From: Strongylocentrotus droebachiensis
Taxonomy: Eukaryota > Echinodermata > Echinoidea > Camarodonta > Strongylocentrotidae
Direction of reading: 5' to 3'
Assembly (NCBI GenBank): GCA_035222895.1
Contig: JAVYIG010000898.1
Coordinates: forward strand, 248,001-312,000
DNA length: 64,000 bases
Both the position numbers and the translations under genes were made by a program. Shown in pieces: positions 23,587 to 37,200 of the stretch; the stretch's first letter is position 1, and each line of letters opens with the position of its first letter. A model generated the notes under the pieces. That model ran no database searches and was not told where the DNA came from. It was given only the letters and a program-made list of their open reading frames with translations.

Positions 23587-26500
23587 CGTCATTTGAAGCA
23601 TTTTTTACATTTGCAAATATCTTTCTTAAAAAGAATGGTATGGTCTCCTAAGTGGTATCATTATGTTGCGCTTGAGCTTCTCTACCTGTTCGCGCCATCG
23701 GTTTATGTTTCTCATCCTTATTTATTGCGCGGTGTTGAAAACGATTAAATCGCGTATATACTGTCATATTGTGCAATAAAAGAGTCATTTGAAGCATTTT
23801 TTACATTTGCAAATATCTTTCTTAAAAAGAATGGTATGGTCTCCTAAGTGGTATCATTATGTTGCGCTTGAGCTTCTCTACCTGTTCGCGACATCGGTTT
23901 ATGTTTCTCATCTTTCCCTTAAAAAAATGTACCATGGTAACCAACATTCCATGGTAGTCAAAATTACCATGGTGGACCACGGTAACCATGGTTATCATGG
24001 TACATCACATTTGCAAATATCTTTCTTAAAAAGAATGGTATGGTCTCCTAAGTGGTATCATTATGTTGCGCTTGAGCTTCTCTACCTGTTCGCGACATCG
24101 GTTTATGTTTCTCATCTTTCCCTTAAAAAAATGTACCATGGTAACCAACATTCCATGGTAGTCAAAATTACCATGGTGGACCACGGTAACCATGGTTATC
24201 ATGGTACATCACATTTGCAAATATCTTTCTTAAAAAGAATGGTATGGTCTCCTAAGTGGTATCATTATGTTGCGCTTGAGCTTCTCTACCTGTTCGCGCC
24301 ATCGGTTTATGTTTCTCATCTTTATTTATTGCGCGATGTTGAAAACGATTAAATCGCGTATATACTGTCATATTGCGCAATAAAAGAGTCATTTGAATTA
24401 TTTTTTACATTTGCAACATCACATTTGCAAATATCTTTCTTAAAAAGAATGGTATGGTCTCCTAAGTAGTATCATTATGTTGCGCTTGAGCTTCTCTACC
24501 TGTTCGCGTCATCGGTTTATGTTTTTCATCTTTATTTATTGCGCTTAGAATGCTATGGTCTCCTAAATGGTATCATTATGTTGCGCTTGAGCTTCTCTAC
24601 CTGTTCGCGACATCGGTTTATGTTTCTCATCTTTCCCTTAAAAAAATGTACCATGGTAACCAACATTCCATGGTAGTCAAAATTACCATGGTGGACCACG
24701 GTAACCATGGTTATCATGGTACATCACATTTGCAAATATCTTTCTTAAAAAGAATGGTATGGTCTCCTAAGTGGTATCATTGTGTTGCGCTTGAGCTTCT
24801 CTACCTGTTCGCGCCATCGGTTTATGTTTCTCATCCTTATTTATTGCGCGGTGTTGAAAACGATTAAATCGCGTATATACTGTCATATTTTTCAATAAAA
24901 GAGTCATTTGAAGCATTTTTTACATTTGCAAATATCTTTCTTAAAAAGAATGGTATGGTCTCCTAAGTGGTATCATTATGTTGCGCTTGAGCTTCTCTAC
25001 CTGTTTGCGCCATCGGTTTATGTTTCTCATCTTTATTTATTGCGCGATGTTGAAAACGATTAAATCGCGTATATACTGTCATATTGCGCAATAAAAGAGT
25101 CATTTGAAGCATTTTTTACATTTGCAACATCACATTTGCAAATATCTTTCTTAAAAAGAATGGTATGGTCTCCTAAGTGGTATCATTGTGTTGCGCTTGA
25201 GCTTCTCTACCTGTTCGCGCCATCGGTTTATGTTTCTCATCCTTATTTATTGCGCGGTGTTGAAAACGATTAAATCGCGTATATACTGTCATATTTTTCA
25301 ATAAAAGAGTCATTTGAAGCATTTTTTACATTTGCAAATATCTTTCTTAAAAAGAATGGTATGGTCTCCTAAGTGGTATCATTATGTTGCGCTTGAGCTT
25401 CTCTACCTGTTTGCGCCATCGGTTTATGTTTCTCATCTTTATTTATTGCGCGATGTTGAAAACGATTAAATCGCGTATATACTGTCATATTGCGCAATAA
25501 AAGAGTCATTTGAAGCATTTTTTACATTTGCAACATCACATTTGCAAATATCTTTCTTAAAAAGAATGGTATCATTATGTTGCGCTTGAGCTTCTCTACC
25601 TGTTCGCGCCATCGGTTTATGTTTCTCATCCTTATTTATTGCGCGGTGTTGAAAACGATTAAATCGCGTATATACTGTCATATTGTGCAATAAAAGCGTC
25701 ATTTGAAGCATTTTTTACATTTGCAAATATCTTTCTTAAAAAGAATGGTATGGTCTCCTAAGTGGTATCATTATGTTGCGCTTGAGCTTCTCTACCTGTT
25801 CGCGCCATCGGTTTATGTTTCTCATCCTTATTTATTGCGCGGTGTTGAAAACGATTAAATCGCGTATATACTGTCATATTGTGCAATAAAAGAGTCATTT
25901 GAAGCATTTTTTACATTTGCAAATATCTTTCTTAAAAAGAATGGTATGGTCTCCTAAGTGGTATCATTATGTTGCGCTTGAGCTTCTCTACCTGTTCGCG
26001 ACATCGGTTTATGTTTCTCATCTTTCCCTTAAAAAAATGTACCATGGTAACCAACATTCCATGGTAGTCAAAATTACCATGGTGGACCACGGTAACCATG
26101 GTTATCATGGTACATCACATTTGCAAATATCTTTCTTAAAAAGAATGGTATGGTCTCCTAAGTGGTATCATTATGTTGCGCTTGAGCTTCTCTACCTGTT
26201 CGCGACATCGGTTTATGTTTCTCATCTTTCCCTTAAAAAAATGTACCATGGTAACCAACATTCCATGGTAGTCAAAATTACCATGGTGGACCACGGTAAC
26301 CATGGTTATCATGGTACATCACATTTGCAAATATCTTTCTTAAAAAGAATGGTATGGTCTCCTAAGTGGTATCATTATGTTGCGCTTGAGCTTCTCTACC
26401 TGTTCGCGCCATCGGTTTATGTTTCTCATCTTTATTTATTGCGCGATGTTGAAAACGATTAAATCGCGTATATACTGTCATATTGCGCAATAAAAGAGTC

Positions 26501-27445
26501 ATTTGAAGCATTTTTTACATTTGCAACATCACATTTGCAAATATCTTTCTTAAAAAGAATGGTATGGTCTCCTAAGTGGTATCATTATGTTGCGCTTGAG
26601 CTTCTCTACCTGTTCGCGTCATCGGTTTATGTTTTTCATCTTTATTTATTGCGCTTAGAATGCTATGGTCTCCTAAATGGTATCATTATGTTGCGCTTGA
26701 GCTTCTCTACCTGTTCGCGACATCGGTTTATGTTTCTCATCTTTCCCTTAAAAAAATGTACCATGGTAACCAACATTCCATGGTAGTCAAAATTACCATG
26801 GTGGACCACGGTAACCATGGTTATCATGGTACATCACATTTGCAAATATCTTTCTTAAAAAGAATGGTATGGTCTCCTAAGTGGTATCATTGTGTTGCGC
26901 TTGAGCTTCTCTACCTGTTCGCGCCATCGGTTTATGTTTCTCATCCTTATTTATTGCGCGGTGTTGAAAACGATTAAATCGCGTATATACTGTCATATTT
27001 TTCAATAAAAGAGTCATTTGAAGCATTTTTTACATTTGCAAATATCTTTCTTAAAAAGAATGGTATGGTCTCCTAAGTGGTATCATTATGTTGCGCTTGA
27101 GCTTCTCTACCTGTTTGCGCCATCGGTTTATGTTTCTCATCTTTATTTATTGCGCGATGTTGAAAACGATTAAATCGCGTATATACTGTCATATTGCGCA
27201 ATAAAAGAGTCATTTGAAGCATTTTTTACATTTGCAACATCACATTTGCAAATATCTTTCTTAAAAAGAATGGTATGGTCTCCTAAGTGGTATCATTGTG
27301 TTGCGCTTGAGCTTCTCTACCTGTTCGCGCCATCGGTTTATGTTTCTCATCCTTATTTATTGCGCGGTGTTGAAAACGATTAAATCGCGTATATACTGTC
27401 ATATTTTTCAATAAAAGAGTCATTTGAAGCATTTTTTACATTTGC
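23222..27445 (+). repeat. Tandem 2,110-bp higher-order repeat
   Basis: The A/G-B-EE-A-F-E-C-A-C order around 23.2-25.3 kb is repeated at 25.3-27.4 kb with an offset of 2,110 bp. The first copy alone carries GAATTATTTTTTAC at about 24,396 and CTAAGTAGTATC at about 24,465, so the two have been separate long enough to differ. Boundaries are accurate to about one monomer. Confidence 0.8.
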
Positions 27446-30400
27446 AAATATCTTTCTTAAAAAGAATGGTATGGTCTCCTAAGTGGTATCATTGTGTTGC
27501 GCTTGAGCTTCTCTACCTGTTCGCGCCATCGGTTTATGTTTCTCATCCTTATTTATTGCGCGGTGTTGAAAACGATTAAATCGCGTATATACTGTCATAT
27601 TTTTCAATAAAAGAGTCATTTGAAGCATTTTTTACATTTGCAAATATCTTTCTTAAAAAGAATGGTATGGTCTCCTAAGTGGTATCATTATGTTGCGCTT
27701 GAGCTTCTCTACCTGTTTGCGCCATCGGTTTATGTTTCTCATCTTTATTTATTGCGCGATGTTGAAAACGATTAAATCGCGTATATACTGTCATATTGCA
27801 CAATAAAAGAGCCATTTGAAGCAAGTTTTACATTTGCAAATATCTTTCTTAAAAAAATCAACTCGGTCTCCTAAGTGGTATCATTGTGTTGCGCTTGAGC
27901 TTCTCTACCTGTTCGCGCCATCGGTTTATGTTTCTCATCCTTATTTATTGCGCGGTGTTGAAAACGATTAAATCGCGTATATACTGTCATATTTTTCAAT
28001 AAAAGAGTCATTTGAAGCATTTTTTACATTTGCAAATATCTTTCTTAAAAAGAATGGTATGGTCTCCTAAGTGGTATCATTGTGTTGCGCTTGAGCTTCT
28101 CTACCTGTTCGCGCCATCGGTTTATGTTTCTCATCCTTATTTATTGCGCGGTGTTGAAAACGATTAAATCGCGTATATACTGTCATATTTTTCAATAAAA
28201 GAGTCATTTGAAGCATTTTTTACATTTGCAAATATCTTTCTTAAAAAGAATGGTATGGTCTCCTAAGTGGTATCATTATGTTGCGCTTGAGCTTCTCTAC
28301 CTGTTTGCGCCATCGGTTTATGTTTCTCATCTTTATTTATTGCGCGATGTTGAAAACGATTAAATCGCGTATATACTGTCATATTGCACAATAAAAGAGC
28401 CATTTGAAGCAAGTTTTACATTTGCAAATATCTTTCTTAAAAAAATCAACTCGGTCTCCTAAGTGGTATCATTATGCTGCGCTTGAGCTTCTCTATCTGT
28501 TCGCGTCATCGGTTTATGTTTTTCATCTTTATTTATTGCGCTTAGAATGCTATGGTCTCCTAAATGGTATCATTATGTTGCGCTTGAGCTTCTCTACCTG
28601 TTCGCGACATCGGTTTATGTTTCTCATCTTTCCCTTAAAAAAATGTACCATGGTAACCAACATTCCATGGTAGTCAAAATTACCATGGTGGACCACGGTA
28701 ACCATGGTTATCATGGTACATCACATTTGCAAATATCTTTCTTAAAAAGAATGGTATGGTCTCCTAAGTGGTATCATTGTGTTGCGCTTGAGCTTCTCTA
28801 CCTGTTCGCGCCATCGGTTTATGTTTCTCATCCTTATTTATTGCGCGGTGTTGAAAACGATTAAATCGCGTATATACTGTCATATTTTTCAATAAAAGAG
28901 TCATTTGAAGCATTTTTTACATTTGCAAATATCTTTCTTAAAAAGAATGGTATGGTCTCCTAAGTGGTATCATTATGTTGCGCTTGAGCTTCTCTACCTG
29001 TTTGCGCCATCGGTTTATGTTTCTCATCTTTATTTATTGCGCGGTGTTGAAAACGATTAAATCGCGTATATACTGTCATATTGTGCAATAAAAGAGTCAT
29101 TTGAAGCATTTTTTACATTTGCAAATATCTTTCTTAAAAAGAATGGTATGGTCTCCTAAGTGGTATCATTATGTTGCGCTTGAGCTTCTCTACCTGTTCG
29201 CGACATCGGTTTATGTTTCTCATCTTTCCCTTAAAAAAATGTACCATGGTAACCAACATTCCATGGTAGTCAAAATTACCATGGTGGACCACGGTAACCA
29301 TGGTTATCATGGTACATCACATTTGCAAATATCTTTCTTAAAAAGAATGGTATGGTCTCCTAAGTGGTATCATTATGTTGCGCTTGAGCTTCTCTACCTG
29401 TTCGCGCCGTCGGTTTATGTTTCTCATCTTTATTTATTGCGCGATGTTGAAAACGATTAAATCGCGTATATACTGTCATATTGCGCAATAAAAGAGTCAT
29501 TTGAAGCATTTTTTACATTTGCAACATCACATTTGCAAATATCTTTCTTAAAAAGAATGGTATGGTCTCCTAAGTGGTATCATTATGTTGCGCTTGAGCT
29601 TCTCTACCTGTTCGCGTCATCGGTTTATGTTTTTAATCTTTATTTATTGCGCTTAGAATGCTATGGTCTCCTAAATGGTATCATTATGTTGCGCTTGAGC
29701 TTCTCTACCTGTTCGCGACATCGGTTTATGTTTCTCATCTTTCCCTTAAAAAAATGTACCATGGTAACCAACATTCCATGGTAGTCAAAATTACCATGGT
29801 GGACCACGGTAACCATGGTTATCATGGTACATCACATTTGCAAATATCTTTCTTAAAAAGAATGGTATGGTCTCCTAAGTGGTATCATTGTGTTGCGCTT
29901 GAGCTTCTCTACCTGTTCGCGCCATCGGTTTATGTTTCTCATCCTTATTTATTGCGCGGTGTTGAAAACGATTAAATCGCGTATATACTGTCATATTTTT
30001 CAATAAAAGAGTCATTTGAAGCATTTTTTACATTTGCAAATATCTTTCTTAAAAAGAATGGTATGGTCTCCTAAGTGGTATCATTATGTTGCGCTTGAGC
30101 TTCTCTACCTGTTTGCGCCATCGGTTTATGTTTCTCATCTTTATTTATTGCGCGATGTTGAAAACGATTAAATCGCGTATATACTGTCATATTGCGCAAT
30201 AAAAGAGTCATTTGAAGCATTTTTTACATTTGCAACATCACATTTGCAAATATCTTTCTTAAAAAGAATGGTATGGTCTCCTAAGTGGTATCATTGTGTT
30301 GCGCTTGAGCTTCTCTACCTGTTCGCGCCATCGGTTTATGTTTCTCATCCTTATTTATTGCGCGGTGTTGAAAACGATTAAATCGCGTATATACTGTCAT

Positions 30401-32185
30401 ATTTTTCAATAAAAGAGTCATTTGAAGCATTTTTTACATTTGCAAATATCTTTCTTAAAAAGAATGGTATGGTCTCCTAAGTGGTATCATTGTGTTGCGC
30501 TTGAGCTTCTCTACCTGTTCGCGCCATCGGTTTATGTTTCTCATCCTTATTTATTGCGCGGTGTTGAAAACGATTAAATCGCGTATATACTGTCATATTT
30601 TTCAATAAAAGAGTCATTTGAAGCATTTTTTACATTTGCAAATATCTTTCTTAAAAAGAATGGTATGGTCTCCTAAGTGGTATCATTATGTTGCGCTTGA
30701 GCTTCTCTACCTGTTTGCGCCATCGGTTTATGTTTCTCATCTTTATTTATTGCGCGATGTTGAAAACGATTAAATCGCGTATATACTGTCATATTGCACA
30801 ATAAAAGAGCCATTTGAAGCAAGTTTTACATTTGCAAATATCTTTCTTAAAAAAATCAACTCGGTCTCCTAAGTGGTATCATTGTGTTGCGCTTGAGCTT
30901 CTCTACCTGTTCGCGCCATCGGTTTATGTTTCTCATCCTTATTTATTGCGCGGTGTTGAAAACGATTAAATCGCGTATATACTGTCATATTTTTCAATAA
31001 AAGAGTCATTTGAAGCATTTTTTACATTTGCAAATATCTTTCTTAAAAAGAATGGTATGGTCTCCTAAGTGGTATCATTGTGTTGCGCTTGAGCTTCTCT
31101 ACCTGTTCGCGCCATCGGTTTATGTTTCTCATCCTTATTTATTGCGCGGTGTTGAAAACGATTAAATCGCGTATATACTGTCATATTTTTCAATAAAAGA
31201 GTCATTTGAAGCATTTTTTACATTTGCAAATATCTTTCTTAAAAAGAATGGTATGGTCTCCTAAGTGGTATCATTATGTTGCGCTTGAGCTTCTCTACCT
31301 GTTTGCGCCATCGGTTTATGTTTCTCATCTTTATTTATTGCGCGATGTTGAAAACGATTAAATCGCGTATATACTGTCATATTGCACAATAAAAGAGCCA
31401 TTTGAAGCAAGTTTTACATTTGCAAATATCTTTCTTAAAAAAATCAACTCGGTCTCCTAAGTGGTATCATTATGCTGCGCTTGAGCTTCTCTATCTGTTC
31501 GCGTCATCGGTTTATGTTTTTCATCTTTATTTATTGCGCTTAGAATGCTATGGTCTCCTAAATGGTATCATTATGTTGCGCTTGAGCTTCTCTACCTGTT
31601 CGCGACATCGGTTTATGTTTCTCATCTTTCCCTTAAAAAAATGTACCATGGTAACCAACATTCCATGGTAGTCAAAATTACCATGGTGGACCACGGTAAC
31701 CATGGTTATCATGGTACATCACATTTGCAAATATCTTTCTTAAAAAGAATGGTATGGTCTCCTAAGTGGTATCATTGTGTTGCGCTTGAGCTTCTCTACC
31801 TGTTCGCGCCATCGGTTTATGTTTCTCATCCTTATTTATTGCGCGGTGTTGAAAACGATTAAATCGCGTATATACTGTCATATTTTTCAATAAAAGAGTC
31901 ATTTGAAGCATTTTTTACATTTGCAAATATCTTTCTTAAAAAGAATGGTATGGTCTCCTAAGTGGTATCATTATGTTGCGCTTGAGCTTCTCTACCTGTT
32001 TGCGCCATCGGTTTATGTTTCTCATCTTTATTTATTGCGCGGTGTTGAAAACGATTAAATCGCGTATATACTGTCATATTGTGCAATAAAAGAGTCATTT
32101 GAAGCATTTTTTACATTTGCAAATATCTTTCTTAAAAAGAATGGTATGGTCTCCTAAGTGGTATCATTATGTTGCGCTTGAGCTT
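26120..32185 (+). repeat. Tandem 2,998-bp higher-order repeat, two units
   Basis: Offsets of 2,998 bp hold for E, A, F-E, C, A, C, C, D, D-type head, C, D, F-E, C in both units. The second unit has two private changes, TTCGCGCCGTCGG at about 29,407 and GTTTTTAATC at about 29,633. The match stops where E at 29.2 kb aligns with F at about 32.2 kb. Confidence 0.82.
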
Positions 32186-34148
32186 CTCTATCTGTTCGCG
32201 TCATCGGTTTATGTTTTTCATCTTTATTTATTGCGCTTAGAATGCTATGGTCTCCTAAATGGTATCATTATGTTGCGCTTGAGCTTCTCTACCTGTTCGC
32301 GACATCGGTTTATGTTTCTCATCTTTCCCTTAAAAAAATGTACCATGGTAACCAACATTCCATGGTAGTCAAAATTACCATGGTGGACCACGGTAACCAT
32401 GGTTATCATGGTACATCACATTTGCAAATATCTTTCTTAAAAAGAATGGTATGGTCTCCTAAGTGGTATCATTATGTTGCGCTTGAGCTTCTCTACCTGT
32501 TCGCGCCATCGGTTTATGTTTCTCATCCTTATTTATTGCGCGATGTTGAAAACGATTAAATCGCGTATATACTGTCATATTGCGCAATAAAAGAGTCATT
32601 TGAAGCATTTTTTACATTTTCAACATCACATTTGCAAATATCTTTCTTAAAAAGAATGGTATGGTCTCCTAAGTGGTATCATTATGTTGCGCTTGAGCTT
32701 CTCTACCTGTTCGCGCCATCGGTTTATGTTTCTCATCCTTATTTATTGCGCGGTGTTGAAAACGATTAAATCGCGTATATACTGTCATATTGTGCAATAA
32801 AAGAGTAATTTGAAGCATTTTTTACATTTGCAAATATCTTTCTTAAAAAGAATGGTATGGTCTCCTAAGTGGTATCATTATGTTGCGCTTGAGCTTCTCT
32901 ACCTGTTCGCGACATCGGTTTATGTTTCTCATCTTTCCCTTAAAAAAATGTACCATGGTAACCAACATTCCATGGTAGTCAAAATTACCATGGTGGACCA
33001 CGGTAACCATGGTTATCATGGTACATCACATTTGCAAATATCTTTCTTAAAAAGAATGGTATGGTCTCCTAAGTGGTATCATTATGTTGCGCTTGAGCTT
33101 CTCTACCTGTTCGCGCCATCGGTTTATGTTTCTCATCTTTATTTATTGCGCGATGTTGAAAACGATTAAATCGCGTATATACTGTCATATTGCGCAATAA
33201 AAGAGTCATTTGAAGCATTTTTTACATTTGCAACATCACATTTGCAAATATCTTTCTTAAAAAGAATGGTATGGTCTCCTAAGTGGTATCATTATGTTGC
33301 GCTTGAGCTTCTCTACCTGTTCGCGTCATCGGTTTATGTTTTTCATCTTTATTTATTGCGCTTAGAATGCTATGGTCTCCTAAATGGTATCATTATGTTG
33401 CGCTTGAGCTTCTCTACCTGTTCGCGACATCGGTTTATGTTTCTCATCTTTCCCTTAAAAAAATGTACCATGGTAACCAACATTCCATGGTAGTCAAAAT
33501 TACCATGGTGGACCACGGTAACCATGGTTATCATGGTACATCACATTTGCAAATATCTTTCTTAAAAAGAATGGTATGGTCTCCTAAGTGGTATCATTGT
33601 GTTGCGCTTGAGCTTCTCTACCTGTTCGCGCCATCGGTTTATGTTTCTCATCCTTATTTATTGCGCGGTGTTGAAAACGATTAAATCGCGTATATACTGT
33701 CATATTTTTCAATAAAAGAGTCATTTGAAGCATTTTTTACATTTGCAAATATCTTTCTTAAAAAGAATGGTATGGTCTCCTAAGTGGTATCATTATGTTG
33801 CGCTTGAGCTTCTCTACCTGTTTGCGCCATCGGTTTATGTTTCTCATCTTTATTTATTGCGCGATGTTGAAAACGATTAAATCGCGTATATACTGTCATA
33901 TTGCGCAATAAAAGAGTCATTTGAAGCATTTTTTACATTTGCAACATCACATTTGCAAATATCTTTCTTAAAAAGAATGGTATGGTCTCCTAAGTGGTAT
34001 CATTGTGTTGCGCTTGAGCTTCTCTACCTGTTCGCGCCATCGGTTTATGTTTCTCATCCTTATTTATTGCGCGGTGTTGAAAACGATTAAATCGCGTATA
34101 TACTGTCATATTTTTCAATAAAAGAGTCATTTGAAGCATTTTTTACAT

Positions 34149-34270
34149 TTGCAAATATCTTTCTTAAAAAGAATGGTATGGTCTCCTAAGTGGTATCATT
34201 GTGTTGCGCTTGAGCTTCTCTACCTGTTCGCGCCATCGGTTTATGTTTTTCATCTTTATTTATTGCGCTT
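34149..34270 (+). repeat. Chimeric C/F monomer at the junction of the two large copies
   Basis: The front has type C states (CATTGTGTTG, CGCGCCATCGG), while the tail from about 34,245 has type F states (GTTTTTCATCTTTATTTATTGCGCTTAG). The expected F unit at 12,916-13,030 has CATTATGTTG and CGCGTCATCGG. The switch lies in the shared CATCGGTTTATGTTT, giving a breakpoint interval of about 15 bp. Confidence 0.8.
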
Positions 34271-37200
34271 AGAATGCTATGGTCTCCTAAATGGTATCAT
34301 TATGTTGCGCTTGAGCTTCTCTACCTGTTCGCGACATCGGTTTATGTTTCTCATCTTTCCCTTAAAAAAATGTACCATGGTAACCAACATTCCATGGTCG
34401 TCAAAATTACCATGATGGACCACGGTAACCATGGTTATCATGGTACATCACATTTGCAAATATCTTTCTTAAAAAGAATGGTATGGTCTCCTAAGTGGTA
34501 TCATTGTGTTGCGCTTGAGCTTCTCTACCTGTTCGCGCCATCGGTTTATGTTTCTCATCCTTATTTATTGCGCGGTGTTGAAAACGATTAAATCGCGTAT
34601 ATACTGTCATATTTTTCAATAAAAGAGTCATTTGAAGCATTTTTTACATTTGCAAATATCTTTCTTAAAAAGAATGGTATGGTCTCCTAAGTGGTATCAT
34701 TATGTTGCGCTTGAGCTTCTCTACCTGTTTGCGCCATCGGTTTATGTTTCTCATCTTTATTTATTGCGCGATGTTGAAAACGATTAAATCGCGTATATAC
34801 TGTCATATTGCGCAATAAAAGAGTCATTTGAAGCATTTTTTACATTTGCAACATCACATTTGCAAATATCTTTCTTAAAAAGAATGGTATGGTCTCCTAA
34901 GTGGTATCATTGTGTTGCGCTTGAGCTTCTCTACCTGTTCGCGCCATCGGTTTATGTTTCTCATCCTTATTTATTGCGCGGTGTTGAAAACGATTAAATC
35001 GCGTATATACTGTCATATTTTTCAATAAAAGAGTCATTTGAAGCATTTTTTACATTTGCAAATATCTTTCTTAAAAAGAATGGTATGGTCTCCTAAGTGG
35101 TATCATTATGTTGCGCTTGAGCTTCTCTACCTGTTTGCGCCATCGGTTTATGTTTCTCATCTTTATTTATTGCGCGATGTTGAAAACGATTAAATCGCGT
35201 ATATACTGTCATATTGCACAATAAAAGAGCCATTTGAAGCAAGTTTTACATTTGCAAATATCTTTCTTAAAAAAATCAACTCGGTCTCCTAAGTGGTATC
35301 ATTGTGTTGCGCTTGAGCTTCTCTACCTGTTCGCGCCATCGGTTTATGTTTCTCATCCTTATTTATTGCGCGGTGTTGAAAACGATTAAATCGCGTATAT
35401 ACTGTCATATTTTTCAATAAAAGAGTCATTTGAAGCATTTTTTACATTTGCAAATATCTTTCTTAAAAAGAATGGTATGGTCTCCTAAGTGGTATCATTG
35501 TGTTGCGCTTGAGCTTCTCTACCTGTTCGCGCCATCGGTTTATGTTTCTCATCCTTATTTATTGCGCGGTGTTGAAAACGATTAAATCGCGTATATACTG
35601 TCATATTTTTCAATAAAAGAGTCATTTGAAGCATTTTTTACATTTGCAAATATCTTTCTTAAAAAGAATGGTATGGTCTCCTAAGTGGTATCATTATGTT
35701 GCGCTTGAGCTTCTCTACCTGTTTGCGCCATCGGTTTATGTTTCTCATCTTTATTTATTGCGCGATGTTGAAAACGATTAAATCGCGTATATACTGTCAT
35801 ATTGCACAATAAAAGAGCCATTTGAAGCAAGTTTTACATTTGCAAATATCTTTCTTAAAAAAATCAACTCGGTCTCCTAAGTGGTATCATTATGCTGCGC
35901 TTGAGCTTCTCTATCTGTTCGCGTCATCGGTTTATGTTTTTCATCTTTATTTATTGCGCTTAGAATGCTATGGTCTCCTAAATGGTATCATTATGTTGCG
36001 CTTGAGCTTCTCTACCTGTTCGCGACATCGGTTTATGTTTCTCATCTTTCCCTTAAAAAAATGTACCATGGTAACCAACATTCCATGGTAGTCAAAATTA
36101 CCATGGTGGACCACGGTAACCATGGTTATCATGGTACATCACATTTGCAAATATCTTTCTTAAAAAGAATGGTATGGTCTCCTAAGTGGTATCATTGTGT
36201 TGCGCTTGAGCTTCTCTACCTGTTCGCGCCATCGGTTTATGTTTCTCATCCTTATTTATTGTGCGGTGTTGAAAACGATTAAATCGCGTATATACTGTCA
36301 TATTTTTCAATAAAAGAGTCATTTGAAGCATTTTTTACATTTGCAAATATCTTTCTTAAAAAGAATGGTATGGTCTCCTAAGTGGTATCATTATGTTGCG
36401 CTTGAGCTTCTCTACCTGTTTGCGCCATCGGTTTATGTTTCTCATCTTTATTTATTGCGCGGTGTTGAAAACGATTAAATCGCGTATATACTGTCATATT
36501 GTGCAATAAAAGAGTCATTTGAAGCATTTTTTACATTTGCAAATATCTTTCTTAAAAAGAATGGTATGGTCTCCTAAGTGGTATCATTATGTTGCGCTTG
36601 AGCTTCTCTATCTGTTCGCGTCATCGGTTTATGTTTTTCATCTTTATTTATTGCGCTTAGAATGCTATGGTCTCCTAAATGGTATCATTATGTTGCGCTT
36701 GAGCTTCTCTACCTGTTCGCGACATCGGTTTATGTTTCTCATCTTTCCCTTAAAAAAATGTACCATGGTAACCAACATTCCATGGTAGTCAAAATTACCA
36801 TGGTGGACCACGGTAACCATGGTTATCATGGTACATCACATTTGCAAATATCTTTCTTAAAAAGAATGGTATGGTCTCCTAAGTGGTATCATTATGTTGC
36901 GCTTGAGCTTCTCTACCTGTTCGCGCCATCGGTTTATGTTTCTCATCCTTATTTATTGCGCGATGTTGAAAACGATTAAATCGCGTATATACTGTCATAT
37001 TGCGCAATAAAAGAGTCATTTGAAGCATTTTTTACATTTTCAACATCACATTTGCAAATATCTTTCTTAAAAAGAATGGTATGGTCTCCTAAGTGGTATC
37101 ATTATGTTGCGCTTGAGCTTCTCTACCTGTTCGCGCCATCGGTTTATGTTTCTCATCCTTATTTATTGCGCGGTGTTGAAAACGATTAAATCGCGTATAT

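Larger units (their letters stand above)
13001..34233 (+). repeat. Large segmental repeat within the array, copy 1 (21,233 bp)
   Basis: All monomer types and higher-order blocks in this stretch recur in order at +21,233 bp, up to about 50.3 kb, and thereafter at +24,231 bp. Private variants shared by both copies include GGTCGTCAAAATTACCATGATGG (about 13,166 and 34,399), GTGCGGTG (about 15,030 and 36,263), the TTATTTTTTAC/GTAGTATC pair (24.4 and 45.6 kb) and GTTTTTAATC (29.6 and 53.9 kb). The left edge is set by CGCGT at 13,000 against CGCGC at 34,233. Confidence 0.88.
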